A stretch of DNA of 64,000 nt from Sclerurus mexicanus. Lineage: Eukaryota > Chordata > Aves > Passeriformes > Furnariidae. The notes beneath the pieces were generated by a model. The model was not told the origin of the DNA. It saw only the letters and a program-made list of their open reading frames with translations, and did not search any database. Both the position numbers and the translations under genes were made by a program. Positions 40,801-53,979 of the stretch are shown here, piece after piece (position 1 is the stretch's first letter; each line of letters begins with the position of its first letter). Where the stretch lies: NCBI GenBank assembly GCA_013396755.1, contig VWZF01001875.1, positions 744,001 through 808,000 of the forward strand. The letters run 5' to 3'.

Positions 40801-41568
40801 CCATAAAAAAATCTTATAATTAGAGTACTCATCATCTTGCATTAAAAATTGGTACAAAAAAATAAATCCCTTTAGTGCATAGTACTTAACTCCAGTTGAC
40901 AGTAGGCTCAATGCTACATGTTTTACTCATAGCTTTAATGTCAGTGACGTCAGTGACTTGTTCAAGGCCAGCAGGTTCGCCCTGAGTCGTGTTTTCTCAG
41001 AGGGAATAGACACAAAAAAACTACCTTTGAGGAAAATTGCAGCATAATCTAAGTAAAATCTCTGAACTTCCTGTTAAAGAAAAGCATTGTCTTTCCTGTG
41101 AAGGAATCATGTTCAAAGACCCTTTTATGTCTGTATGCTTTGGGTATGCTGAAATACATGGAAATGTAGCCTCCTGTCCTCATTTTACATACCATTTGGA
41201 AAGCATCCCTGTATCAGCATTCCTCAAGCATGCACACACCCAGTGTAGTGCTCTGCACACGTCCTTAGCTCCGGGGGATCTCTGAGCTAAGGATGCTCAT
41301 GCTGCATCATCTCTGCCTCATGCTGCAGTGATATGTCACAAGGAAAAGTCCCTCTCTGAAATCCTACAGCTCTACTAACTGGGGCCATGCCATGCTTTTC
41401 TGATTGTGGCAACTGGCAAGAAAAACCTAAACTGCCCCAGGGTCCCTCCCGGGAAATCACCACAAAAAGGGAGGAAAGAAAACAACAAATGATCTTGCTC
41501 TGTCATACTGACACAACTTTGGAGTAGGTCTGCTGAAAGAGCCCTTTAGCCACAGTGCATCTCTGGGG
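34887..41568. other. Non-coding DNA, no gene recognised
   Basis: The longest open frame is 126 codons on plus (38479-38859), with no family resemblance. The section 39050-39600 is GC-richer than its surroundings but shows no recognised repeat or exon pair. The 36500-37330 section is very AT-rich. Confidence 0.45.
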
Positions 41569-41602
41569 AAAACAAAAAACAAAAACAAACAAACAAACAA
41601 AA
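41569..41602 (+). repeat. (AAAC)n simple repeat
   Basis: A short microsatellite-like tract built from AAAC units with some longer A runs. It ends in three clean CAAA units. Confidence 0.85.
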
Positions 41603-44600
41603 GGCATGAAGTTCAGAATCTGCAGCTTGCTCTGCTTTACCAGACTCCTGCAGCTCCTTGTGCTTGACAGTGTGAGTTGCTCGTGCAGGCGGCCCCTGGA
41701 ATGGTCCTCAGCTGCCTTCCAGCTGTTGTATTGGATGCTACCTGGCTTAACATGTTTTGCAGATAGAATTTAGACCCTCCTTCCTTTTTTGCCTTACTCT
41801 AAAAGTCAACAGATGGATCTGCTCTCAGACTTGTATCTTTGAGTGTCAGCATCAAACTTTGTGACATCATGTGTTTTGAGAACACCTCTGTATTCACTTC
41901 TGGTCTTGATTGGCTCTAATATACCCAGGCTTACCTTAAAAATACTTTTCATTCAGTAGCATATTTTTAGTGTTATTTATTTGCCTTTTGTTTACCATTT
42001 AAATACAGCAGGAGAAACAACCGTGACAATTAACAGCATGTATTGTTCTCTAAGACAATCCTTGTAATTAGTATGTTAATTTCCCACAAATATGACCAAA
42101 GCTATATTAGCAACCAGTATTACCATATGCTTCTGGAAAGAAAATAATCATCAAATTGTTTAATAGTCTCCTGGGAAAGGAGAATAGAAGAACTGATTTA
42201 AGACAATATCATGTCTTGAGAAAATTACACTATGTCCCTGTCATATTTTTATCTATTATGGTGCTGTCTGCTGATGCATTTCCATTTGAAGAGTGTTATA
42301 ATTTATCATGCAAGTGGAGATCTACTGAATTGTGTCTGGTTAAGAATCAGTGAGCAGAACATCAGAACTGCTGCATGAGGGGCAGAAAGCTAACCCCTAG
42401 CTAAAGGTGGAGTCAGTCCTGTCAAACCTACTTGTATGTTATTATCAACACTCGACATAAGTTGTGGGGTTTTTCTCTCTTTTCGGCAAGTAAATTTGGA
42501 CAGTAATTATTTGATAAGATTTTAAAAAAGCTTTATTGCACTATATTTTCTCTCTACTTCTCTATATTGTAATACAGCCCAAATTTGATTGTTATTGCTG
42601 CATGTTAAAAAACTCAGGGTCTGTCCAAAGGAAGTATCATCAGGATTGGCATAAACATCCTTCTGAGCTTCTATAGCCTGGATAATCTTAGATATTTTTT
42701 GCTGATTCAGGTTCTTGTGGTGATTATTTCATCTTTTCTCACCCTGGAAACACATACATTTGTCATCTAAACTATGGAGTGTAAAGGCAAGCAGTGCAGT
42801 TCTGCCATATGCTGAGGAGTCAATATGAAAGGAGTTTGGAAAACTGTGGCTTTTTTAAAAAAGAGGAAGCCCTTTCTAGGCATTTAGTCCCTTCCAAGTC
42901 CAGATATTTCTCATCAGACGGAGTGGGGTGCTTAGCCTGTTTGATGTGTTTTCCAGATTTTATAAGGATTCTCTGCTGTTTTAAGTGTTTTCAGTTTCTC
43001 TGCTTTATTACTTAGAGAAGTCACTCCCTTAGTGGCATTAACATTCTGGCTAAGGAAGCCTAGAGGAGCAAGTTAGGCAGAATCTAAATATATAGAATGC
43101 CCTTTGGCTGTGTCAGCAGCTCCAGCTCTTTGTTTCTTAGAGGTACATAAGACTTTTTTGTAGAGAGTAACCAAAGAAAAAGCTAACAATCTGCCTTGAA
43201 AGGACATCAACTTTTGAGAAAAAGCACATAAAAACAGTCTGCAATCATGTCCTCTTTTCCTTGCATGGCTACTCAAGCAGAATATTTTCTAGCCTTTTGT
43301 TCCTGTGAAACTGCACTCCATATGCTGCAAGCCTGGAGATTGCCTCTGGATTGGGGCGGGCAGTATTCTTTCATATGATTTGAGTTTTTTGTAGCAGGGA
43401 TTTGAAAGGAAGAAAGAATGTACTGCAGGCCCCCAAGAGTCGAAAATCAAAAAACGCTGTATTAAAGCTGCATGAACATTTGTGCAGAAAATATCCCTCC
43501 ACTACAGTGGGATAGAAAACACATTAATTCTGGTTTGGTTTGTGAGATTGTGCACTTTGAATCTTAATTTACCCTAAAGTTCTGCAAAATCAGATTGTTC
43601 TATTTTCCTAATGAAGAAGTTTGGCATTTCACATGAAGCCCATGGTGTTTAGTATTTTACTGTCTTAAGTATTAATACTAAAATGCTAAAAATCCAATGA
43701 ATGTAGTTGTCTCCCAAGCAACAGTCATACTTTTAATATAATTTATCTGCTGTGATTTTTTTTCCTGAAAATTTTATTTATTCACCTCAGATACCCGTCT
43801 TTCTAAAAATCCAAGGGGTTTGTCTATAGACTATAGGAAATAGATACAAAGGCAATGTTATCAGTATTATTAGCAATTTGTTTCCTGATTACAAAAGGTG
43901 GATTTGACAAAACTTTCTTGCATTGAAATAGTCTAAATATTATTGTTAAAGATGAATTCAACATTGATATTGATGAAGGTCTGTCACAGACCAGAGCTAT
44001 TTCTGAACAATAGACTGAAGAAGTTCGTAATTGACTCATTTAAGAGACAAGATGAAGAGGTCTTTTTTTCAATTGGGTGACACAGTACCATGTGTAATTA
44101 TGTCATTTTTTTTCATATTTGAGGAGGGTTTTATATTGCAAAAAAGCAGTTTGCTCCATCATTTGTATGGGAGGCCACTGACCAGAAGGAAGAAGAGATA
44201 TTTGTAGATGTTTACTAAACTGATTTTAATTTAGAAAGAATGAACAAGCATAAGTGGCCATTAGTAAATCTGGATCAATAACATCAATAGCTTTCCAGTG
44301 TATTTAAAAAAAGATATACACAGCAAAATTAAAATATAAGCAGAGTCAGTCTGAATCATCCTTTATAAAATGTCAGCAGTTCAAAGCCTAATATAATTAT
44401 TTTTTAATGTTTATTCAAGCATACCTTACAACTGTGTCAAAATTCTTTCATTATATGCTATTTGAAGAAAATGTCTATCTCACAGAACAGGTTTATAGCA
44501 ATTCCCAAGCATATAATCCTAGATAAACCATGCACTTCAGAATGTAAAAGGAGTTAACTTGGGGATCTTATATACATTTATTATAAAACAATGAATATTA

Positions 44601-45439
44601 AATAAAGCAACTAATAACATACTTTAAAAATAATTTAACTCCTTTTAGAATAATTGGACAAGAAAACACTCTAAAACAGACTAAATCTAAAACAATCAAA
44701 TTAGAGCACTCAGTATCAAAACACAAAGCAGTTTGAAAATGAAAGGGTTAAGAATATTCAGCAAATGTAATGATTTGATTAGTTTAGCATCAGCGGGTAC
44801 TTCATCATGGATAATGACAGGGAATGGCCTTCGGTGCCTAAGTTGCTCATTGCTCTGACCATGACATTCTGTGCAAGCACAAGGCATTGTGTGCATACAA
44901 GTTAATGATGCCATATAGTTCTAAATCCCATGTTCAGGTATTGTCTTCAGAATAAAAGAACATATTGTTGAAGTGTTGCTTTTCAAACGGTGGCATTGGT
45001 GCTGATTTTATTTTAATTACTGAAACAGCTAAGTTTCAGTTTCTGTGTCCCCCCTCGCAAAAAAAAAAGTTAATGTCATAAAATTTCTATATTTTATTCC
45101 ATAATAAATGTTAAAGGAAAATTATAGGCTTTGGAACTAGAGTCCACAAAGAAAGATCATGACTTTAAAGATATACAAAGATATTATGGGGTGTAATGAC
45201 ATCAGCTTGAGGTAGCAGTTGGGCCATGGTTTTCTTAATTTTACTGATTTGGTGTGATAAAACAAGAAACCCTTCCTTTTTGAATTGAAGTGGGATTGTG
45301 CTGAAAATACTTTGCCAGATACAACTGAAGCCTAAATTCCTTTTCTGGGAACGTGGTGGATATGAACACAACAACAATGCAGTCCACACATATAACTTGA
45401 CTACACAAACTGATTTTAGATATGAGCAAAGCGTGCAAA
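41603..45439. other. Non-coding DNA, no gene recognised
   Basis: AT-rich throughout. Open frames are all under 75 codons. No interspersed repeat was recognised and no splice-site pair of quality was noted. Confidence 0.45.
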
Positions 45440-46620
45440 ACTGGTATGCTGCATTGTCCTAATCAGTTTAATTTCATTGTGGAAAATGAATTTATGATAA
45501 TATACCAGAGAACCATTATGCATTTGACCTTATTAAACTGGAGTGGAATCAAATTGTATACTATTGACCTTAACCTTGGCTCACTGTGCAGATGAATGGA
45601 AATAATTGCACTAGTAAAAATAATCAAATGGCTGCACACAGCTCTGCAGATTGAATGGACTTTGGCTCAGTGCTATTAGGAATGATTTTGCCTATAGAAA
45701 TTGAGTTTTGTAATTAATGAAGAACAGGGACAGGAAAAAACCCTAGTACTCCACTGTCTGCCTTTAAGCAATAGTGGATGGATGCAATTGTATTATTTGT
45801 TGTGATATTGAGATTGGATTTAAGGCTGAAACAGAAGAAATGCATGGCAGGGTGGGGATGGAAATTATGACTAGAGGCTTAGAATGAGTTGGGTTTGTAA
45901 TTCAAATTAGACCAGTAAGTAAGGAATTCCTAACTATTATTCCAATTAAGAAAATGGAGCTATTGAGACTTACAGCTTATGTGACTTTGGTAGAAATTTG
46001 GCTCAGTAACTGTGAAAAAAAAAACCAAGCTGGAAAGATGCCTTCCCTGAGGTCAATGAAAACATTCATTTTGGTTAAATAGCACATTTGCAGTTGACGC
46101 TGTTGGGCGGTGGAACAGGCTGTGCGTTGGTGTATGTGGTCACTTAGGTGGAATGATATGCGGTCCTTCTTGTTCCAGAGCTGATAAACCAGCGGCTTCA
46201 AAACCCAGAAACCTGATTGCAGGCCTTGGCATTTAAGTGGCACAGTCTTTTGAGGCCAATCAAGACTTGATTTTAAACCTATTATTTAACAAAAATAATA
46301 TGTTGCATGGTTGTTGGTTTTTTTTTCTTCCTCCAATTGCTGTTCTTTCTTCCAGGAGGGATAAAGAGTCAAGTTCTCCTTTGTCCTATTAATTTAATTA
46401 GTATTGGATTGATGTAATTGAGAACAGAATTTGTCCTGTGCTGTTTAAATTAAATGAGAGCTCCATCAGGCTGACTCTTTCATATTACAGTGCATCTTCA
46501 TTACAACATCATTTAATTCCCTCTGTGATTTCAGCCCTTTATTTCTTTTCTCATGCAGAGTATCACTCTGACACCATCAGTCAGGCAGGGCATTTTACTG
46601 TTTCCTTCACAGAATTTGGC
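45440..46620. other. AT-rich non-coding DNA, possible conserved element, no gene
   Basis: The stretch from about 45450 to 45960 has many homeodomain-type cores (TAATTA, ATTAAT and similar) and ATGCATTT/ATTTGCAT-like octamer motifs, without repeat or exon character. This composition is common in long-range developmental enhancers, but conservation cannot be judged from one sequence. Confidence 0.25.
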
Positions 46621-46624
<4 letters not shown>

Positions 46625-46653
<29 letters not shown>

Positions 46654-46667
46654 AAAAGGGGAGGGGG
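46625..46667 (+). repeat. 28-base A tract continuing as a 43-base homopurine run
   Basis: Twenty-eight consecutive A (46625-46652) are followed by GAAAAGGGGAGGGGG, giving 43 purines in a row on the plus strand. CR1 elements do not make poly(A) tails, so this is not a CR1 end. I found no recognisable retrocopy upstream and no obvious target-site duplication. A plain mononucleotide microsatellite is the simplest reading. Confidence 0.9.
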
Positions 46668-46679
46668 CAACCTGGATGA

Positions 46680-47070
46680 ACATTTCACATTTTGCTTTTA
46701 ATCTTTTAATATTAATGCTGCAAGATTTCATTGACAGGATTTCATGACTGATGCAGGCATGCTGAGAAATGTTTTTGTGGCAAAGCAGTGCCACACAATG
46801 TTTACTGTCCAGCTGTTAACATGAAAGGGGGGCACATTGGCTGTATGGCCAATGCACAGTTGGTCTCCTTTGCTAAAGTGGTTTCATGCCAAACACATAA
46901 AGTTTTAATTATAAGCAGTTTGAAATATTTAAGCTCTTTGCGTTTCCTTATTCTTGTACAGAAACAAGACAAAAGTTCTTTTGAAATCTGATGACAGAAA
47001 GTATTTGACACCAACACCATGCAATTGTAGTGCCTAATTAATTAGTCTGAGTGATTAATTATGTTGTTGG
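46680..47070. other. Possible conserved non-coding element (TAATTA cluster)
   Basis: An AT-rich block of non-repetitive sequence ends with a TAATTAATTAG (47036-47046) and a GATTAATTA (47053-47061), which together offer several homeodomain-type binding cores within 30 bases. A small inverted repeat, CATTGGC-TGTATG-GCCAATG, is at 46836-46855 and contains CCAAT-type sequence on both arms. I infer possible regulatory function only from this clustering. There is no direct evidence. Confidence 0.2.
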
Positions 47071-47700
47071 GTTTTCTATTATTGTATCCTCCGCTTGGTA
47101 CCTTAAGCCAAAGCATGTAATTACTCAAAAAGCAATAATCCTCCTCTCCTCCTTTTCTCTCCATACTTTTCTTCTTCAGTCTAAAAAGACAGTTTGGTCC
47201 ACTGTGGGAATGGAGCATCGTTGCATGCGTGTGTTTCTTGGAAGGAAATCCTCAGCTCTCAGTGAGTCACTTCAGCATCCCTTTCAAAGCTTTTGTTTGA
47301 AGGTACATTTACCACCTAAGATCCTTTTCTGCATTTGAACACTCACATTGATGCTTTTAAAGGCTTAGCTAAGCTCCCAGCCCTTTTAATATCACAGCTG
47401 GCACCATGATGCTGTGGTTACTTTTGTAAAATGTCTTTGTGGTTAGAAGAGACAAGCACTAAGAGACAGGGCCTGGGGTTTATGCCCTGTTGAGCCTTGA
47501 AGCTCTCCTGTGTGCCAAAACAACTAAGACTCACTGGCTAGGATTGGTGAAAAGAGACGATATCCTAGAGCTGACTAGGAGATGAGACGTGCATTCTACC
47601 CCAAAGTGTGCTTTGTGGTTTTGTGACCTAATGACAATAAAAGGTAAAATGTAGAAATATTTTCTCCCCTTTCTGGGGAAATAACTAGTCATTTGAATGA

Positions 47701-47710
47701 TGTGTATATA

Positions 47711-47748
<38 letters not shown>

Positions 47749-47749
47749 A
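47701..47749 (+). repeat. (TG)n(TA)n compound microsatellite
   Basis: A TGTGTATATA start leads to five TG units (47711-47720) and then 14 uninterrupted TA units (47721-47748). Runs of this kind are length-variable and difficult to sequence, which fits the assembly gap only 28 bases downstream. Confidence 0.95.
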
Positions 47750-47760
47750 GTGCATATATG

Positions 47761-47839
47761 TTGTTTTTTCCTGGTCNNNNNNNNNNNNNNNNNNNNNNNN
47801 NNNNNNNNNNNNNNNNNTATAAGTTGTCTTTTCCTGGTC
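47761..47839. other. 41-base assembly gap flanked by a 16-base direct repeat
   Basis: Positions 47777-47817 are N. The 16 bases directly before the gap, TTGTTTTTTCCTGGTC (47761-47776), recur with one change as TTGTCTTTTCCTGGTC (47824-47839). This is either two units of a tandem repeat with a collapsed or unread middle, or a false duplication where two contig ends overlap but were not merged. The open frames on minus that cross or touch the gap are artefacts. Confidence 0.95.
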
Positions 47840-48072
47840 TGTTTTGAATGGTTACTGTGCCCCTTGTGAAGCTCACTCTCACAGTGCCCATCAGGGGGGC
47901 TCAGAGTCTGCCTGCTGGATCAGACCCTGCAGGGAAACTAAATGAAAGAAAAATCTTAGGTGCACAGATCATTGTAAATTCAGCAGGACTTTTGAGGAGC
48001 GTTATTGAAGTTAGGTACTCAGGTTCTTTCATGTATTTGAACTCTCATCTTTACAATTGCTCTTATTTTCAG

Positions 48073-48201
48073 AACAGGTGCCATCAACTGAAAAGTAATT
48101 CTTCTCCACTTTTTCCCTCTAGTGACACGTTCCGTGTCCAAGAGAAGGAATCGTTGCTTTCTGATGGGAAGCAAAATGTGATAAGAAACAGGCCATTGCT
48201 G
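48073..48201 (+). other. Candidate exon (weak), unidentified
   Basis: An open segment of 129 bp (43 codons) begins after CTCTTATTTTCAG (48072) and ends at CTG|GTAAGA (donor at 48202). A second acceptor inside it, CTTTTTCCCTCTAG at 48122, would shorten it to 79 bp. The frame reads NRCHQLKSNSSPLFPSSDTF and continues RVQEKESLLSDGKQNV and beyond, and lies within a 128-codon open frame that starts just after the assembly gap. I recognise no family. The sites are good but not exceptional, and pairs of this quality are expected by chance in a window of this size. Confidence 0.18.
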
Positions 48202-48204
48202 GTA

Positions 48205-51200
48205 AGAACAGATCTGCTTAGAAGTAGAATTTAAAAAGAAGAAACTAACTATCTAAATAAATAGACACATAGACATGGATACATGTGTAAACTAACAGGC
48301 TTGTCTAATTCTGAACTGCAGCTTCTGCATGATGGAGAATCTGCCACTGCACAATTAACTAAGTTCAATAACAATTCCATTTGTGGTCCTTCATTAAAGT
48401 AACATCAGAAAAAGTGTCTATGCTGCAGACTGAAGTGTACTGCAGCCACACCTGAGTTTTAAATGAGCTGTCTTGGATACTGGGAGTCCTTGCCAAGGTC
48501 AAGATAAATTACTCTTCCTGATCTCTGTTTTGTCATGGCTGTGCAGCTCTCATTACCCAGACTAACTCATATGGCATTAACTTGAGTATCTTCTAACTAC
48601 ACATTCCATACTGCAAATATATATAAAATCAGTGTACATTTTTTAGTCAGCCAAGAAAAATCCAATTGCTTATGGTACAGTCCAGTCAAAATGTTTCCTG
48701 TCCTTGCAAGTCCCTCTTATTCACCTTTGACCTAAGCTGGATGCAGTAGTAACACTACCTGCATTTTTATCAGGTGTCCTGAAAAGTTGCTGCCTGATAA
48801 GCATGGTTTTGATGTGGGTTTTTTTTAGTTTTTGTTGTTTGTTTTTTTTCTGTCTGATCAATGTTCCAGGACTATTATGTCCCTCACAGCTGAACCTCCA
48901 TTTACGTTGTACTCCAGGTCTTCTATAGATTGCAGGATTTGATAATCTGCCTTCCATTTTGCCACATTAGTGTGGATTTGAGTATTTTAATTTGAAAAGG
49001 GAACAAGGAGAAAGTGGGGGAAATACTAGAAAAAAAACCCCAGTAGATGAAGTTTACTGTTAACATATATTTTAAAATTTGTTTTTATTTCATGTGTATG
49101 TACCCTCATAAGAAATACTGCCACAGTACCCAACCAACTGCAGTGCCTCAATCTAAAGAACCACATCTGCACTGTGGCTTTTCTTGCAATAAGACTCTAC
49201 TGCCTGTATCTGTGCAACAGGGTGATCAATGCCATCTCCAATTACTTGATGATTTCTTTATCTCACAAGGACTTTATCTCTTAGGATCTTTCTCCCAAAA
49301 AGAAAGGGTTTTTTTTTAGTGCTAAGTAACTTTTTCTGTTACTGACATCAAACATTTTATTTTCTTTACTTAAAAAGAAAAAGTGGCATCATTGAAAAGA
49401 GCTTTTACAAAGCCATCATCTTTTCTCCACCAAAGGGATTCTGGGGACCACTTGATGAAACACTTCTCATTAATAAAAAATGTTGCTTTATAGCTTCATA
49501 GAATACCTACCCAGTCTAGAGCTGTGAAGCCTTATTGACTGGGGAAGGGAAGGACTTAATTAGAGGACATTCATAAACATTTATAAGTGCTATAAGCAAT
49601 GTTATACACATGGCATTGCATAGGTTGAGCTTCTGACTGAAAAAATTCTGAACCCCTTAGATGAATTATCGGGATGTTCTTATTTTCTGGCACAGGTTAT
49701 ATATCTTGATGCAACTTTACCCCTTTTTTTAAGTTGGTTGTCTTTAAAATTAGTTCTAATTCTTTTATTTGGTTCCAAAATAATGACGCAAAGCCTCACA
49801 AAGCTTAAGAATCTTGATTCTCTGGCTAGCAGTCCATTCTCAATGACTTTGCTTGCAAGTTATGGTCTATAGTTAAAGCCTTGCAAGTAGGAAGCCCAAT
49901 TAGAGGGTTTCCTAGTGGGCTGGATGTGCTTGAGTGCCCCTCAGTGTAAAAAGTCTGATAATTCCTGTGGTGCTAAATCCTTCAGCATGCTCTTTTGGGG
50001 AAGAAGAGCAACATATCAAGGAAATGATGCTGACCTTTTGCCTTGCAGGCAACCTCAGAGCCGACAGACTCTCAGTAGGAGAGTGGATCCTCAAGGTGAA
50101 GGAACATGTCCCTGAACAAGACTTGTGTCCCCTTACAGTCATTATCTATGCACATATTTTTCAGCCTCTGACTTTCTTTTAATTAAAACTCCATTTTCTA
50201 CACGTAGCTGGGTAAGTCTTTCAGACTACAATATTTTGTCACATTCATGAATTTGCAACACAGAAATATGTTTCATAATGTCTTTCATTCAGCTTTCTTA
50301 TATTTCTTAATGCTGGCACAGTAAGACACAACAGAACATGGTACATTGCTTGTTCTTGTACTTTGATGTGAAAGAAGAATGCAATTAATATAGAAGACAC
50401 TTTAAGTAAGATCACTGCAGAAAAATCTGTGGCTCACAACTTCTTGTAGTGTTTTTTTTTCTGTAAAGATTCATAGAAGTCTGATTTTTAAAAATATCTA
50501 CATATCTCAAAGACCTTTTTATTCCCCCATTTTTCTCTTTCTCTCAAATTCGTGAGAGTTCTTCCTTTTGAACAATGCCTGCTTCAACCCCTCAGGCCAT
50601 CAAAAAACCCCTGTGGGTGTAATGCCTCATACTTCTGCAGTGGGATCACTGAGCAATTTTTCACATGCTTCAATCTGCACTGCTGCATTAGTACAGCACA
50701 GCTATAGTGACAGGGAATAGAAGTTTTATAAATTAATAGCCATTAAAACATAGATTGCTATTAATAAATTATTTCATATCAAACATCTTTAGGTCATAAT
50801 GCATTTGGGTCACAGCATGCAAAGCCAGACTTGATTTGAAATGATCACCTTGTGATAAAACCCTCCTCATCCTACTCCTTGTATTTGCCCTCGCAATGCA
50901 GTGCTGCACAGAACATAACCTCAGGCTGTGCAGTTTTGCAGGGGGCTTATGTCATACCTCTTACTTTTGCATCTGCTCTTGTTCCTTTTTATGGAGTACA
51001 GCGCCACAGAAAGAACCACTGTGTGCTCTGGATTGTTCTTTTCTAGCAGTGTTTCAGAGTAGTCTTGATTCTGCTGCTTGGGAGAAGGAGTCTTCCATCA
51101 GAAAAGCTATCAAAGCCCCTCTTGTGAATGCACCAGCATTACTAAGTGAACAGCATTTGCTTATTTATCTGACACTGCTCATGCCTTAACAGGTTGTGGC

Positions 51201-53775
51201 TCTTCTGCAAGTAGAGAGAAACACTCTTTTATGGACATTGTGTTTTCAGTTTAGATATTTCACTTGTCACCCTTCGTGCTCCTTGATATATTTTGGCATT
51301 GTTTCCTGTTACTGTACTTAATGTTGGTATATGTAGTAATGCCTAATACACAAAAATGCCTTCTTGTAAAATTTGTTTGGTAACCTAGCTGGTCAGGGTT
51401 TTTTTGGTGGTTTGAGTTTTTTTAAGTGTGGCTGCACCATGCCACAAGCTACAAACTAAATGTATATTAACTAAATTGACAAAAATACAACCTTGATAAA
51501 AATTTTCAAAATATGATTTCTTCTGGAGAACACCAGAAATCATAAAAAGTATAAGTGTAGACATTGTGGAGCAATAACCAGGTATGTCATATAAACAAAA
51601 TCTAATACATGTGCAATCTGAAATACTACTACTCTTTGAATTCTGCCTGCTCTCTTCATTTTCATGAAGATCTACTTTGGATGTGTAGTATCTTACACCC
51701 AAAAAAAGCCATATTTATTTCAGGAGAAGAATGTGAGAGATAAGATATTTAAAGTACAGCTTCAAAGGCTCTTGAAAGAGATTCCCTTAATCTGACTTCA
51801 TGCAGTTCTGATATCTTTCAGATGTAGTAGAGAAATCATTCTATAATAAAACACCCAGATCAATCAAACTCTCAGGAGAAGCAGTGGGATGGTATAAAGC
51901 CACATGCGCTATCCAAAATTTGGATAGAGGATGCAGACTTCCAGTTTCCTTGTAAGGAAATGCTTTATTACCAGGAAATCAATTGCATTTATTTTATGAG
52001 TCTTATGGTGGCTTAGAGGTATTTTGGTTTTTTTTAACCCTCTCCGTAACTAGAAAAATGACACACTGATTCTCTGTGGCCATGATGGATCGATATTCAC
52101 TAGATATTGCATCAGAATTTAGCATATTTTTTCAAATGCTTCATGTAAGTTGAATGTGCCAGCAGAGTTGAATTAAGGCCACCTATCAATACATGTACAA
52201 TTTAGTTTTACATTCATGTATAAGATGCATCACACACAGTCTTATGTCTGATACATCACACAAAGTGTTGTTTTTCTATGGCTTGTTTTCTAGTCACAAA
52301 AGAACACAGTTGTCAAACAACGTAAAATGAAATCCCCCCGGGCATTTTAATTTCTCAGCTTTGTAACCTGGCAATTAAGTGTTAACCTGCCTGGCTTAGC
52401 ATTGTGTTACATCAGTCATACAAGGTTGAAACAGGTTAGATTTACTCATTTCTACAACCAATTACCAGACAGCTCATTCACACGCACATTCTATTCAAAG
52501 CCATTACATGGTTCATTTCATATAAGACTGCATTTGTGTTGCTGTGTTTATACTTTATTTTGCCTATGGATAGGGAGAAATGGTTGTTCTGCTGAGTATT
52601 TTCTCATCCTAGCAGATTGCACATGCCTCCATAATTTATTTGGAGGAAGAAAAAACAAACAAAACAAAATAAACTGCATGACAAAGACCCCCAAAAAACC
52701 CCAAACCATAAAATAAAGTTGCTGGTGTTTCCAGAATCCCTTGAGGAGTTGTTAGCTCCAGCAGCAGAAGCACATGGCAAAACTAAAAGGGAAAGAAATG
52801 CTACTGTTTTCAAAACTGTGAATTATTTCAAGATACAATTCTGTCCTGCCACTTGGAATACAGAATTTGCAACTTCTCACCATCACAGAAACACCTTAAA
52901 AACATCTTCCCTGGTCATGGATATGCATCTGCTCTAAAATGATGGATGTGGGATCTCCTGTCTGCAAGACCTGAACTTTGTGTGGGAGACTTAGATGGGA
53001 GATCACCTTCCGTAATGATTTCTTGTGTATTAATATTTGGCAGAACTAAAAACCCTTCACTGTTACTGTGTGAGATGTCACTCAAGGAGACATAGTGTAC
53101 ATTTATGGTCTCAGCCTTGTGGTGGGTCCAGAATACGCAAGGCGTAGGCCCAGGACACAACTGGTCCCAAATCAAAGCAGTACCAGGAACAAGATGCTTG
53201 TGTTCCAGGAGTACCTCAACTGGGACTGAAGGGGTTTGCAGTCTTCCTTATCACAGAAGTATAAGTTTGAAGTTTTATACTTCATTTCAGAAGTAGTCAT
53301 GGGTACTTGGTGAGATACTAGGAAAACTTCTGGATGCCTAAGTGGCAAAATGAAAGTTTATGGGTTGTAATGCTGATGTTTGACTTTTGGACACCTGAGG
53401 AGTTTTCACTACGCTTGAAGCCTTGACTATTTTAGGCTCACCACTCCAGAATACAGTCCTGCATTCCACTGCACAGCTTCTGCTGCGATCATTGAGAGTT
53501 TGTTGTGCATAAAGAATGAAAAATCAAGTTCCAAAGAAAGGTTTGAACAGAATTACTTTGCTCCTTTCCTAAAGCCTTTTGTCTTTGTTTCAATCTAATA
53601 CTCAAATTCTCTTCTTCCTTGATGGTCATTACTTATAAAAAATGAATCAGATTCATTTGCACTGTTGAGCACTTCCAAGAGATTTTATTAGACATTTTTA
53701 TGGAGCATATTGAATAATCTCTGTGCTCTCATGTGCAGTGCCCACTATAGCTTCTCTTCCTGGCAGCTACGACAA
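48205..53775. other. Non-coding DNA, no gene recognised
   Basis: No repeat family or convincing exon recognised. Several open frames of 60-105 codons on both strands overlap each other and look like chance. A GC-richer patch at about 53100-53250 shows no recognised similarity. Confidence 0.45.
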
Positions 53776-53976
53776 TTATTTACCACAGTTTTCCACACTG
53801 TGGTTAAAAAAGAGGCAATAAAAACACAGGTGAAATCCTGCCTCTCTTAAAATAAAAAGGAACTCTGCTGCTGATTTCAGCAAAGCCTGTGTCTCCACTG
53901 CACACTTTTCTTTGATTCTTGGTAGAATGAGAACTGCCTCATGTGCAGTCAACTCATCCAAAAGTCGAATTCCCTT
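53776..53976 (-). other. Candidate terminal exon or chance open frame, minus strand
   Basis: On minus, an acceptor-like GGACCTCAG is followed from 53976 by 66 open codons reading KGIRLLDELTAHEAVLILPR, then IKEKCAVETQALLKSAAEFL, then a short hydrophobic end and a stop. The composition suggests two amphipathic helices, which is why I list it. The acceptor lacks a strong pyrimidine tract, no family is recognised, and open frames of this length are common by chance. Confidence 0.12.
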
Positions 53977-53979
53977 CTG

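Noticed and set aside
47531..47891. Minus-strand open frames with tyrosine/isoleucine/threonine-histidine repeats and a run of unknown residues
   Set aside because: They are translations of the TG/TA microsatellite and of the N gap.
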